NCBI GenBank assembly: GCA_963853835.1
Contig: OY970826.1
Location: 4,324,001 to 4,388,000, forward strand
DNA length: 64,000 bases
Origin: Calendula officinalis
Taxonomy: Eukaryota > Streptophyta > Magnoliopsida > Asterales > Asteraceae
Direction of reading: 5' to 3'
Part shown: one piece after another, positions 22,490 to 33,323 of the stretch
Numbering within the stretch: the stretch's first letter is position 1
Layout of the letters: each line of letters starts with the position of its first letter
The notes under the pieces: model-generated
What the model saw: the letters and a program-made list of their open reading frames with translations, nothing else
What the model was told of the DNA's origin: nothing
Database searches by the model: none
Position numbers and translations under genes: made by a program

Positions 22490-24065
22490 AAAGGAATTGA
22501 ATTAATTTAGTTCCTTCGTAACTGAATTTTGTTGTGCGTTTGGTTAAAAATCTTCTACTTGGAATTCAAATTCATACTTATGCTTTTTTTTTTAGTTTAT
22601 TTTATTTTATTTTATTTTCTTAAATTATTTATTATATTTTTATTTTATGAATTTTTTAATTATTTTAATTGTTTTTAATTATTTTTAATATTGTTAAACG
22701 ATTTTAAAGTCTGAAATATATAAAATATTCAAGTTCATTAGTTCACTAAAGGAGCATAATTGAATTAATAGGATTTCAGGAAAGATTATAATTACAACTA
22801 TTCTAATAATATTATGTATATTTATGACAATTAATTAATAGAAACAATAATTTAGATAGATAAAAGTTCCAGCTGAAAAAGAAAAAAAAAAGTCTACATA
22901 CATGAAATTTGTTGCAACTTGCAACCCCAAAAAGCAGACTCAAGATTTGTTATACCTAGCGCTATGAAAAAGGCTTGTTTTACAGAAAATATACTCTTTT
23001 GATATCAAAACTTATAAATAATATCTACCACATTTTACACAAATTATATTTTATCAAAAGTTTCATGACCATAAAGTATATTTAAATTTAATTTTAATTG
23101 TCCACAAGCTATCATCAATCATTCAAGCAAATTGAACAAATGGACAAACCGCTACTAATGGCTCATACTTTTACTAAAATCAGCCTTTATATTTAATAAT
23201 GTCGGTTTAATTTTAGTCGATCAACTTCACAAGGTTCAAATTTATCGACATATACAGCAAACCTAGTAAGGCCTTATATCAAGGGATTTTTTTTCGTATG
23301 TGTCTAAAGGGGGATGATATATTGTTGTGGTTTTTTAAACATAAGTTTTCCACTACTAAATATTGTTTTTGTTGAGTACTGATATTCATTTGGCTGTAAA
23401 AACGTATGTAATCTAAGTCTAACATGAAAAACTGAGCAATTAGTCCAATAAAAAATAGTGTTACTAACTCAACGAATATATGTTCAAGTAGAACCAAACT
23501 TTTGATTAACTGGTTTAATTTCTTTTTTTCTTTTTTCTTTTATAACAACAGATCCTAATCTTTTTTTTTTTTTTAACAAACACGTTACCGCTGATCCAAA
23601 GAACATTTGGTAACTGGTTTGATTTCTTGTTAAAGTTTTTTTCTTCTCGAAGTCAATCCGGAACCGACTAAATAGAATGAAGTGATTAGACATTGCCTAG
23701 GATGGTAGCATCTTTAGATAGTTCAAAAAAATTATAATATAACTAAATTGTATAAACTTAATAATACGTTGGTTCATATAAAAGTATAGATTATAAAATG
23801 ACAAATTTCATATTAAATATTAAAAATGATAGTAACTAATAGTATAAATCATATTCATAAAATATACAATTTTTTTTTTGTTAAATGCATTTCGTATATA
23901 TGTTATTAAATTGAAGTTTATTTACATTTTGTAAATTTTAAATTACACTCTCAGAGTAAATGTGTTTCTTTTTCCTAAACATAAGAAAGAAAAATACTCA
24001 TTAACAAGACAAAAAAAATTATTTATCAACTATGCTTAAATAATTACATTTACTTTGATTAATGT
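22490..24065. other. Intergenic, AT-rich
   Basis: I see no gene, tRNA or bounded element here. A TAGGATGGTA word at 23699-23708 equals the target duplication of the next element but has no element beside it, so I read it as chance or local duplication. Confidence 0.4.
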
Positions 24066-24075
24066 TAGGATGGTA

Positions 24076-24977
24076 GTTGTTTGTTCTAGGTAGTCTAAGA
24101 ATTTTGTAAAGTTTTAAGAGATAATTATTGACTTTTGGATATAAAAAAAGTCAAAGGTCAAGATCAACACTCAAACCACCACCACTACCATCACATGTGA
24201 TTCAATACATCAATAACCGACATCACCGCCGGTGGCCGGCGGCAGCAGACGGCGGCGATCGGCGTCAGATGGCGACCGACAGTGGTGGTGGTGGTCGGAA
24301 GTGGTGGTTGTGTATTTAATTTTTTAGTGAATCACATGTGTTTCGTGATTTGTATCGCATGTGATTCGTAGTAATATTCTCGTCTGTATTTTGAAACCCT
24401 TGTTTTAGTGAATCGCATGTGTTTCACCTTTTGAAACACATGTGATTCGTAGTTCATATTTTTTTTGAAAGGCAAGTTAGTAAATTAGTGGTTCGAGACT
24501 AGACAGTGACATCCATACGCTCCCATGTTTTTAGAAACTCATGTTTTTAGTGAAGCACATGTGTTTCGTGACTTGAAACACATGTGATTCGAAGTAATAT
24601 GCCCGTCTGTATTTTTGAACCCCTATTTTTAGTGAATCACACGTGTTTCACCTTTTGAAACACATGTGATTCGTAGTTCGCATGCTCCCGTGTTTTTAGA
24701 AACTCTTGTTTTTAGTGAATCACATGAGTTTCGTAACTTGAAACACATGTGGTTCGAAGTATTATTCTCGTCTGTATTTTGGAACCCCTTTATTTAGTGA
24801 ATCACATTTGTTTCAATACATCAATACCCCCCCCCAATTACCAGCACCACCACTGTCAGCCACCACTAGGCGGAGGTGTCAGTGAATAAGAGATTTGATT
24901 TTGACCATTTTGATCCAATGATTAAGATCTATCCCTCGAGACTCTAAAAAACTCTTAGACTACCTAGAACACAACTC
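24076..24977. mobile_element. Mutator-like non-autonomous element with CACATGTG palindromes, copy A (902 bp)
   Basis: It is flanked by a 10-bp duplication TAGGATGGTA (24066-24075 and 24978-24987). Long imperfect terminal inverted repeats begin GTTGTTTGTTCTAGG on the left and end CCTAGAACACAACTCT on the right; similarity runs over roughly 80 bp down to GGTCAAGATCAA. The interior has a CGGCGG-rich patch (24226-24305) and about seven CACATGTG palindromes, mostly as GAAACACATGTGATTC or variants. There is no coding capacity. It is the same family as 50527-51646. Confidence 0.8.
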
Positions 24978-25046
24978 TAGGATGGTAATGTAAAGTTAGA
25001 CAATCTTAAATTTGATCATTTTTTGTTACATTTAATTTATTATATA

Positions 25047-25570
25047 CTTCCTTCGTATCAAAATAAGTGAATCACTTTCTTTTTTGGGATGTCTCAAAAT
25101 AAGTGAATCACTTTAATAATTTACCTTATTTGGTAAGTTTTTATATTTAAAATTACTCATTTACCCTTACTTTATACTTTTTTAAACAACATTAAAGATG
25201 CGGGTCTCATCCATTTTTTGTTATCTTCCTATAAAAGGAACAAAATAGTAAAAAATGTGGGTCCTCATTTATTCTAATTACCCAATATAATTTTACTAAT
25301 CTCTTACTTCCCCCGTCTCATTTTTATTGTCCACGTTACTATTTTAGTTTGTCCCAAAATAAGTGTCAATTTCAAATTAAAACCAATGTTATGAATTATA
25401 AGTGGGTTAATATGAGATTTTATTAGTTGACAGTGTAATAATTGCATTTTCTTAAAACTTTGTGCCTTTTGTTTAGTGGACAATAAATTTAGGACGGAGG
25501 GAGTATTACCTTATTTTGTCTCAAAAAATGTGAACTTAAAAGTGATTCACTTATTTTGATACAGAGGAAG
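25047..25570. mobile_element. Stowaway-type MITE (outer), 524 bp with nested MITE
   Basis: TA target duplications at 25045-25046 and 25571-25572. Terminal repeats are CTTCCTTCGTATCAAAATAA and its complement, with AAGTGAATCACTTT next, as in Tc1/mariner-derived Stowaway elements. A second Stowaway element lies inside at 25307-25503. Confidence 0.82.
25307..25503. mobile_element. Stowaway-type MITE nested in another, 197 bp
   Basis: The left end is CTTCCCCCGTCTCATTTTTA and the right end AATTTAGGACGGAGGGAG, flanked by TA on both sides. It sits inside the older MITE 25047-25570 and so inserted later. Non-coding. Confidence 0.78.
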
Positions 25571-25687
25571 TATAACCTATATAATCTTATTGCATTTGAA
25601 TATTGATTATCTAATTTCGATTTGCACACATCACAATTGCCACTTCAGAAACAGTCTAAACATCCCACTAATTGTTGTTTTAAAAAA

Positions 25688-26652
25688 GAGTGGTGGTATT
25701 TAGGACTACCATTTAGACCTACTATTCATTATATAAAGACACGTGTTAACAACAAATGATAATATTATGAGAGAGAATTAGTGGAATACACATGTCATCC
25801 TATCAAGTGGGTATGCCTATGAGTAGGTGTAAATGATTAGGGGTGTCAAATATGTACCGAATAAAACCAACCAACATGCTACCAACCATACCAAGAATAG
25901 TTGGTAGCCAATATGTTGGTAGCCAACATGTTTGGTTGGTAGTACCGTACCAATTGTGTAATCATGGTACGGTAATGGTACAAAATTTTTAAATACCATG
26001 GTATACCGTACCAACCAAGATATATATATTATATGATTTTTAGTTTAATATATTATACCAAACTAGCAACCTATTTGGCCAAGATTCCAATTAAATATTA
26101 AAGTATACGGTATTTTATTTAAATTATAGATGTGCCCAAAAAAATATCTCTGAAACTAATATAATATAATAACACATACTTATTTTATCATTGAAACTAA
26201 AAATATCTATGAAAATATAATATTTTATCTCTACATTCACACAAATCAGTGATTCAGTTACGACAATATAGCTACATCTTTTATTACTTTATCGTACTAG
26301 ATTATGTCTATATAGCACATAGCATATTATATCATTTTGCTTATTTTGTTTCCATCTTCAGAACACTTGTTAATATGTTTAACTGGTCGATAATGATAAA
26401 ATATCATTGTTCTTTTGTTATTAATTTTTTTAATTTTATATGAGTTAGTGATGTTGGTATAATATCATTACCAATTTGTACCAACCAAGATTGTTGGTAG
26501 CCAAACAAATTGGTACCAAGTAAACTTGGTATGGTAATGGTAGCTAAATCAGTGTACCAATTATAGTTGGTACGGTACACGGTATGAAGAAAATATACGT
26601 GGTACCGTACCATGTTCACCCCTATAAATGATAGAACTAAATATCATTTCTC
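25688..26652. mobile_element. Mutator-like MITE interrupted by a hAT MITE
   Basis: The ends GAGTGGTGGTATTTAG and CTAAATATCATTTCTC, and the internal AGACCTACT/GAGTAGGT, match the 160-bp element at 33155-33314. The element is split at 25837 by the insertion 25838-26624. No clean target duplication of its own is visible. Confidence 0.62.
25838..26624. mobile_element. hAT-type MITE with GGTACGGTA/TTGGTAGCC repeats, 787 bp
   Basis: The terminal repeats TAGGGGTG and CACCCCTA and an exact 8-bp duplication TAAATGAT (25830-25837, 26625-26632) indicate a hAT origin. The interior repeats TTGGTAGCCAA and GGTACGGTA words in both orientations. There is no gene. Confidence 0.86.
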
Positions 26653-26690
26653 TGAAATTAATTAACGAATTATAGGAAAAAAAAACGTAC

Positions 26691-26828
26691 ATAAAGAAAT
26701 CAAGTCCTAGGTATTGCCATACGGATGTAGTGACAAGAATTCCGGTCATGATATCAAAGATAAAGAAATCAAGTCCTAGGTATTGCCATACGGATGTAGT
26801 GACAAGAATTCCGGGCATGATATCAAAG
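26691..26828 (+). repeat. 69-bp tandem duplication
   Basis: Two direct copies (26691-26759 and 26760-26828) beginning ATAAAGAAATCAAGTCC differ at one base (CCGGTC versus CCGGGC). This is a recent local duplication with no recognised function. Confidence 0.9.
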
Positions 26829-26927
26829 ATGAGTTAAGGGTGTTTAGATTGTTTATTCAAAATAGATTATATGTTTTGAAATAGATAATTGAATAATAAA
26901 GCGTAACAAAATGAGATTTTGATAAAT

Positions 26928-27483
26928 CAGGGGCGGATCTTAATGGAGCCCGGAGGTGCCCGTGCTACCCCTTAATTTTTTACTAGAAGTATAAACGTTT
27001 TAATAAAAATATAAACTATATGTCAGTGGGACCCATAAAAAAGTGTCCAGCGACCATTCGCTTCTAGTTTCAGCAAAAGAAGTAGTCCAAGCTTGAAAGC
27101 CCTAAAATGATTTAGAGTATTAAATAGCTCAAATTTCAATTTAATATAATAAATAAAGCTACTGAAACACTGTATATGAATTTGAACAAAAAAAACTCAA
27201 TATCCTTTCTGTCTCTAAGTTTGAATCATCAAAAACACACGTTGAACAATATAAACAAACCGATTTGTAGTGTAAAAGGAAACTACTTTGATGGTTATTG
27301 ATGGAAATATAATGACTCATTTTTGGAAAACTGAACAACAATGAAGACAACTTTAAAATGTAATATCTAGTTTGTCGTTTTGTAGTATTTAATGAACTTG
27401 TGTTTTTTTTAATCCTATTACTATATCTATTCGGGAAAAAAAAATTGTGCTACCCCTAAACATTTATTCTGGGTCCGCCGCTG
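26928..27483. mobile_element. hAT-type MITE, 556 bp
   Basis: The ends CAGGGGCGG and CCGCCGCTG are inverted, and the flanking 8-bp duplication TGATAAAT is exact (26920-26927, 27484-27491). The interior shows paired GCTACCCCT words and no coding frame. Confidence 0.88.
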
Positions 27484-27491
27484 TGATAAAT

Positions 27492-29092
27492 ATTATTTGT
27501 ATTGGATTATATTGTTTGAAATCGTAAAAATAAGATAATCGGTTTTTTATTGTTTGACAACTATCATTATTTGTTTAATTACTAGGTCAAGTGCATATAA
27601 TTAGTTTTCAAAATGCAGTAATCGCCTCATCACATGTTTTTCATAAACTCTGTTTTGGATGCCACAAATTGCAAATAGAAGTAATTGATTGTCATAAATT
27701 TTTTATAAATCACTTATTTTAAATTATTTACATTTTAAAAATCCAATAAGTAAATAATTTATTCCAAATCGCATCACCACTAAATAAAATGTAATTTAAT
27801 CTAAAACGATAAAAACAATATTATTTCTTTAATAAATTTTATCATAATAGATATGTTCAGGATGATAGTAGTTCGTACTTGGGCACACAATTGTAGTAAG
27901 AAACAAAATAATTAGTGATTATTATGCTTAAAAAATAATTTATTTACTTTAAAAATACTTAAAATATTCCATTTACATCTGGCAAATGAGGAGCAGTCGA
28001 GCAGATAAGCCAGAAAGAAGCCACCACATCGGCTGTATCTTTTTTTCCCTTTCTAGAAGCAGCCATTTCAAATTTTGAGTAAATTACATTTTGGTCCCTC
28101 TGATATGTAAGAACACACGAAAACCTCCCTTAAATTTTAATAAATTAAACCAGAAGCCCTTTTTTATCGATTAGCCAATAAACTTTTTTCCCTCTGGTGA
28201 ATGCTGTGAGATGAAATCCGTTAAATGACATTACATATCTTGTGTATAAGGGGCATTTAGACATTTCACTTAATTCTCCTCAACAAGTTTATAACGATAC
28301 CTTGTGCTCTAAAGCATATTTATCTTTAAAACCACATCTAAACTGAGAAAATGCATACTAAATGAATACCCATGTCATACATCTTCACCTTCATTTTCAA
28401 GCATAGATTCAAATTCATATTTAGCTATTTATTTTCAGTTTAAACTATGATATGCATGTAATCACTCATTCATTAAAAAAATTATATTCCTTAATACACA
28501 TGTATGATAAACTAGCAGTGTTAGATTATCCTTGCTAGTTATTTGTTAGTCTTATGAAGGAATAATTTATAGTTAGTGTTAGATTATCCGCTAACATTAG
28601 TTCTCAGCTAACCGTGTCATGAATTACAATCCTTAGTTTATTATGGTGATATTCTTTTGAGTTGCAGATTAAATTTAATGGAGATAAGAAAAGAAAAAAT
28701 CTAAATAAAAAAGAAAATTGAAAAGAAAAATAAAGGAGGAAATAAAACTAGTGGTAAGTTATGAAATTACCCTCACGCCTACGCTAACGGAAATAATTAA
28801 CTTGCGTTAGTTCAATAGATAGACATTGCAACAAGGGAATTGATATTTATACAACAAAAACTACTTCTTGTACTATAACTTATGCTTTAACATAGTTGTA
28901 CAGTTTGCTTTAAAACGTGTACAGTGTGGTAAGAGATGATATTGTATTTTAATAAAAAAAATATTTATTCTTTTACTTATTTAATTCATATAAATTTTCA
29001 AATTAAATGATATAATTATAAACAAAATTAATGAATCCAGTATGTACATAAACCATTCATGTAATTTACTCTTAATTATTTTACGATAAAAA
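27492..29092. other. Intergenic, AT-rich
   Basis: No supported gene. A segment starting GAGTAAATTACATTTTGGTCC (28077) resembles a Mutator-like terminus like that at 53814, but no matching right end was found. Confidence 0.4.
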
Positions 29093-29100
29093 TATAAAAT

Positions 29101-29625
29101 CTAAGTTGCACGGAAACTCCATCTAGAGTGCCGCTCCCGTATCGGAAACCTTTGGGAAACCGATACTCTTAGGATACCTGCCCGAAACGTTTCTCAGATG
29201 CCGGAAACGTATCTGTGAAGTTTTTTCGGCGTTTCAAGAAACGTATCTGTGTTTTTTTATACATTTTCATGGGCTTTTGATTCAATGGAAGATGTAAAGA
29301 TGTGGGATGCAGGTGGAGATGCTTTTGATTTAATGAAAGATGTAGGGTTTTGGAGGTTGCTGATCTGTCACTAGATGAACCGGATTTAAAAAATGATTTG
29401 ATTATTGATAATTAATTACATTTGAAAGATTTAGTATTTATAGAGTTTATACACTTTACATCAATAATATCTATTTGGAATTTCTTTAATATATATATAT
29501 ATATATTTTTTATTTTATGTGCCGTATCTCTGCCGTATCCGTATCTTGAATTTTTAAGTTTTGCCTTTTCCCGTATCCGGTACGTATCCGTTTCCCCGTT
29601 CCGTATCCATTTCTGTGCAACTTAG
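29101..29625. mobile_element. MITE with CTAAGTTGCAC ends, probably hAT-type, 525 bp
   Basis: The left end CTAAGTTGCACGGAAAC and right end TTTCTGTGCAACTTAG are inverted repeats. The flanking 8-mers TATAAAAT and GATAAAAT match at seven of eight bases. The interior is rich in CGTATC/GATACG words. It ends about 250 bp upstream of the DUF1645 start codon. Confidence 0.75.
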
Positions 29626-29743
29626 GATAAAATTAGAAATAATAAATGTTTGGTGAATGAAAAGTACCATAGGTGTAATATTACGTAATCTAGAAAGTTA
29701 TAAATATCAAATCTAATTATCTTTCTAGAAGAGCTTGAGAGTT

Positions 29744-29749
29744 TATATA
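29744..29749 (+). promoter_or_regulatory. Probable TATA box of the DUF1645 gene
   Basis: TATATA in GTTTATATACATAC lies about 125 bp upstream of the ATG at 29874. The distance leaves room for a roughly 95-base 5' UTR. Confidence 0.45.
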
Positions 29750-29873
29750 CATACAGCTGAGCCGTAGAAACAAATCAACACATCTCTGTTAAACCCTCCT
29801 CCTCTCTTTAAACACCACCGATCATCAATACACTGATCGCAAAACTCAAATCTCCGGCCGGAAGGCAACAAAC

Positions 29874-30932
29874 ATGGAGTCCGATTCGGTAATCTACACA
29901 TCACCGAGCTTCAACAGAGATTCATCTAACAACATAGCTGATATCGCCGATAGAGTTGTACAACAGCTTCGCATAGAGAACGGATTTCACGATGAAGACG
30001 AATTCAATTTCAGCGACGATGAAATTCCGGCAGATATCTCCGGCCAAAATGAGGTAAAAAGTAATACTCGTTCAGAAATTGTGAAGGAAAACGACGAACA
30101 CGACTTCGAGTTTCCGGTTGTTTGTTTGTCTCCGGTGACGCCTGATGACATAATCTACTCCGACGATCTTATCTCACCGAAGTATCCACTGTTCGATAGA
30201 AGCTTAATGTTAGAAGGGGAATCTAATTTAAATAAATGCGTCAATACTTCTGAGATTGAATCCGTGCCTGATCCGGCTCCGACACCGACTCCGGCACCGG
30301 CGGAAGCTCCGGCGACGAGGCTTTCACTGGCGAAACTATTCAGCGAAGATCGTGATTCTCCTACGTCTTCATCTTCTTCGGAATCAGACTATTTAGACGG
30401 TATCACACCGGGAACGTATTGCGTATGGAAGCCGGAAGCACAACCGCAACCGGAAACGCAGCCACGTAGAAATAAACATAAGAAGAGCAATTCGATTTCA
30501 ATCGGAAATACATCGAATCGATGGAAGGTTCGAGATCTATTGAAACGAAGTTACAGTGACGACAGTTACTCCGTTAGCGGCAAGGATTCTCTACTTTTCT
30601 CCCCTCCGATTACACCGAATCCGAAAACGTGTTCCACCGGCGGCAAGGATTCTCCGGTAGTCAGTTCATCTCCTCCGATTATACCAAAACCGAAAACCTA
30701 TTCCCCCGAGGGCAAGGATCCACCGGTAATCATTTTCTCGAAGCCGAAAACGAACAATGAAAAGGTGAAGAAAATTGAAAAAACTGTTAGATCTGTTTCT
30801 TCTAATAAGATGGAAAACAGAAATCCGGCGTATAGAACAAAAATTGGAAATATTCGTCTTCCGCCTTATCTTCCGTACCGGGAAGATCAGCTTGCTGCAT
30901 TTGCTAATTTTAATGGAGCGTACCGGTACTAA
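29874..30932 (+). CDS. DUF1645 family protein, 352 aa, single exon
   Basis: The family signatures appear in order: an acidic N-terminus (residues 35-50), RLSLAKLFSEDR (149-160), GTYCVWKPE (180-188), NKHKKSNS...RWKVRDLLKRSYSDD (200-230) and the C-terminal LPPYLPYREDQLAAFANFNG (329-348). DUF1645 proteins are plant-specific, probably nuclear, and a rice member affects grain length and stress tolerance (family knowledge); no enzymatic site is known. A Pro/Ser-rich region (237-291) contains three imperfect repeats of GKDS...PP...PKPKTxSP. The frame is uninterrupted with a plausible start, and G+C is clearly higher than in the surrounding DNA, so it looks intact. Confidence 0.9.
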   Translation: MESDSVIYTSPSFNRDSSNNIADIADRVVQQLRIENGFHDEDEFNFSDDEIPADISGQNEVKSNTRSEIVKENDEHDFEFPVVCLSPVTPDDIIYSDDLISPKYPLFDRSLMLEGESNLNKCVNTSEIESVPDPAPTPTPAPAEAPATRLSLAKLFSEDRDSPTSSSSSESDYLDGITPGTYCVWKPEAQPQPETQPRRNKHKKSNSISIGNTSNRWKVRDLLKRSYSDDSYSVSGKDSLLFSPPITPNPKTCSTGGKDSPVVSSSPPIIPKPKTYSPEGKDPPVIIFSKPKTNNEKVKKIEKTVRSVSSNKMENRNPAYRTKIGNIRLPPYLPYREDQLAAFANFNGAYRY

Positions 30933-32441
30933 AATGTATGTATGATAACATGTTAATTTACATTTTTCTTATGGTTGTTTGTTAAGACAATTTTTAAATC
31001 TCCTTTGTTAATACATGTACCACTTACCATGTATAATGTACAATCATGCACAACACACAACGACTTTCATTAATTGCTAGAGCAACCGAATGCAAGGGAA
31101 AAAGAGGGATTTGGTCGCGAGGTTTAGTCATCGTAAATTCGTTATGGGGGACGCGTAGTGGCCTTTTTTTGTGAATTAAGAAATTTTGAAACGTCGACTG
31201 GATATGTTGATACGGTGACATTGGTTATATCTATAACTATTTAAGATAAATGCAATGAGTAGACACACGGAATATTAATATTGTAATTTTTTAGGCTTTT
31301 TGTTAACTGTTTATCATTAAAGTCGTGAACCGTAACTAGACCGAATATCGAAAAAGTATCATTCCGGTTAACCAAACGTAAACGTAAATTTAACAAAAAC
31401 CTGGTCTAGTTAACCAAAACAAATAGTATGGATCACATGTTTCCGGTTTTGATTTTTCGATTTCTAATTAATAATCTTGAACACCCCTAGTGCTATCAAT
31501 GCTAGAAGAAATTAAAAGGAAAATACATTATAACCTTTAAGTTATTTATATAAGGTATTGCTTGTGCCCAAAACTTCTTAAAATATTTGAAAATGCATTT
31601 ATTAGACATTTATAAATTTCTATATTCCTTTTAAAAATGCACAAATAGACTTTATTGATTATATTTTCTGAGTATTTAGAAAAAATTTAAGTATATTAAA
31701 TGAAGCTTATCTCGCTGTTTCATAAACACCATGCTTCTAAGTTGTATGATGCTTGAGCATATATGATTTCCTCTTTTAAATATTTACAAAAAATGGTTTT
31801 GATTTTGGTGTTATTTACTCAAAATAATTATATATGAAAAGATACGAAGAGTTGTTATAAAATATACAAATAATTGTTTGTTTTCTTAGCTCTGAAAGTC
31901 ATAGTAATGTCCTTAGTTTAAGGAGCACATTAATGATCCAAGTAGTGTGTCGCCTTTTTAATTGAAGATTAACTTGATAACGATTAACAAGTTGGATTAG
32001 GTAGACCTATTTCCGTATAATGACTATAAAAATAACCATTCATCGTTTTTATTAAACTTTAGTAGCTTTCTTTCACCAAATATCTTGTCTGCATCCCCCA
32101 TGGGTGTGGTGTTCCAAAGGGAAAAGGGTTTTTAATTCTTTTAATAAAAAGAAATCATTATTAGTTTTAGGATATATGAATAAACTATATCTTTTAGTAA
32201 ATGATATTCTCCTTCATAATCAAACTTTTTTAGGCTGTTGAGTTTTTTCTATTGATATATGCATCTTAATTATTATCACGAATATTTCTGAACATTAATC
32301 TGACTATCTAGTAAGCATTTAATTAAGGAAGATATCAAACTGGTGATCTTTAGAACAGTATTTCAGATGCCCATCACAAATAATTATATCAACAAACTAT
32401 AGTGTAACATAATTATTACTTCAGTACTTTTTAAAACCATA
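30933..32441. other. Intergenic downstream of the DUF1645 gene
   Basis: AT-rich; it should hold the 3' UTR (first few hundred bases). A possible end of a CACCCCTA-type MITE is near 31481. No other gene seen. Confidence 0.4.
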
Positions 32442-32449
32442 GGCTTACT

Positions 32450-32967
32450 TAGGGGTGACAATTGAGGTCGGGTTCAGGTTGGTTGGTTCGGGTTCACCGG
32501 TTGGCGGGTCAGAAAACGTTCAACCTAAAAATCGACATGTTTATATAAACGGGTCAGATATCTCAACCCTAACATGTTTATCTTTAACCGAACCTGACCC
32601 ATATAACATGTTCAACTAAACGGGTTAAACATGTTAGGAGGTCAAACAGGTCATACATATTTTTATTATTCCACAAATTCATAACAAAATACCAAAATAA
32701 CACATTACTAAATAGGCTTTTTAGTTTTTATCTAACCATTAGTTACGTTTAAACTTGTAAATTATAAATTAAATATAAATATATTTAATAATTAATCAGG
32801 TTGGTGGGTCGATCATTTAAATTCTCATTGACCTGAACCTAACATGTTTAATAAAGGGGCAGTCGAGTCAACCCGAGACTGACCCAATTATTTTTTATCT
32901 CAACCCGAAACCTATTTATTTTCGTGTCGGTTTCAGGTCGGTTTCAGATCAGAAATTGCCACCCCTA
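32450..32967. mobile_element. hAT-type MITE (TAGGGGTGACAATT family), 518 bp
   Basis: Inverted ends TAGGGGTGACAATT and AATTGCCACCCCTA, with an exact 8-bp duplication GGCTTACT (32442-32449, 32968-32975). The interior has GGGTCA/TGACCC words. It is the same family as 48553-49111 in the opposite orientation. Confidence 0.9.
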
Positions 32968-33154
32968 GGCTTACTACTGGAAATATACCTAACTCAAACG
33001 GTTTTGTTATTGTTATTATTATTTTTATTGTACATAGTAATATTGTTATTATTAAAACTGATAATTTTTAATTTTATTTGTCGCGACACATTAGAGAAAA
33101 AGGTGGTCGACATTTTTTCCTTTGATCCGCATATAGGTTATAATATACAATAAA

Positions 33155-33314
33155 GAGTAATGGTATTTAGACCTACTCATTATTGATTAGATGAAGTCAC
33201 GTGTCAAAATCAAAAGATAATATTATGAGAGAATTGGTGGAATACGCATATCATCCTGTCAAGTATGTAGGGCTATGAGTAGGTCTAAATAATAGGACTA
33301 AATATCATTTCTCT
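33155..33314. mobile_element. Small Mutator-like MITE, 160 bp
   Basis: The ends GAGTAATGGTATTTAG and CTAAATATCATTTCTC are inverted, with a second inner inverted pair AGACCTACTCAT/ATGAGTAGGTCT. An exact 9-bp duplication TACAATAAA flanks it (33146-33154, 33315-33323), typical of Mutator-like transposition. Confidence 0.82.
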
Positions 33315-33323
33315 ACAATAAAT

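Noticed and set aside
23699..23708. TAGGATGGTA as a third duplication of the Mutator-like element
   Set aside because: No inverted end lies next to it, so a solitary 10-mer match does not show an excision or insertion site.
24128..24319. Short plus-strand frame with a Gly/Trp-rich end
   Set aside because: It lies on the CGGCGG-rich patch of the Mutator-like element and reads simple-sequence DNA; its equivalent in copy B is not conserved as a frame.
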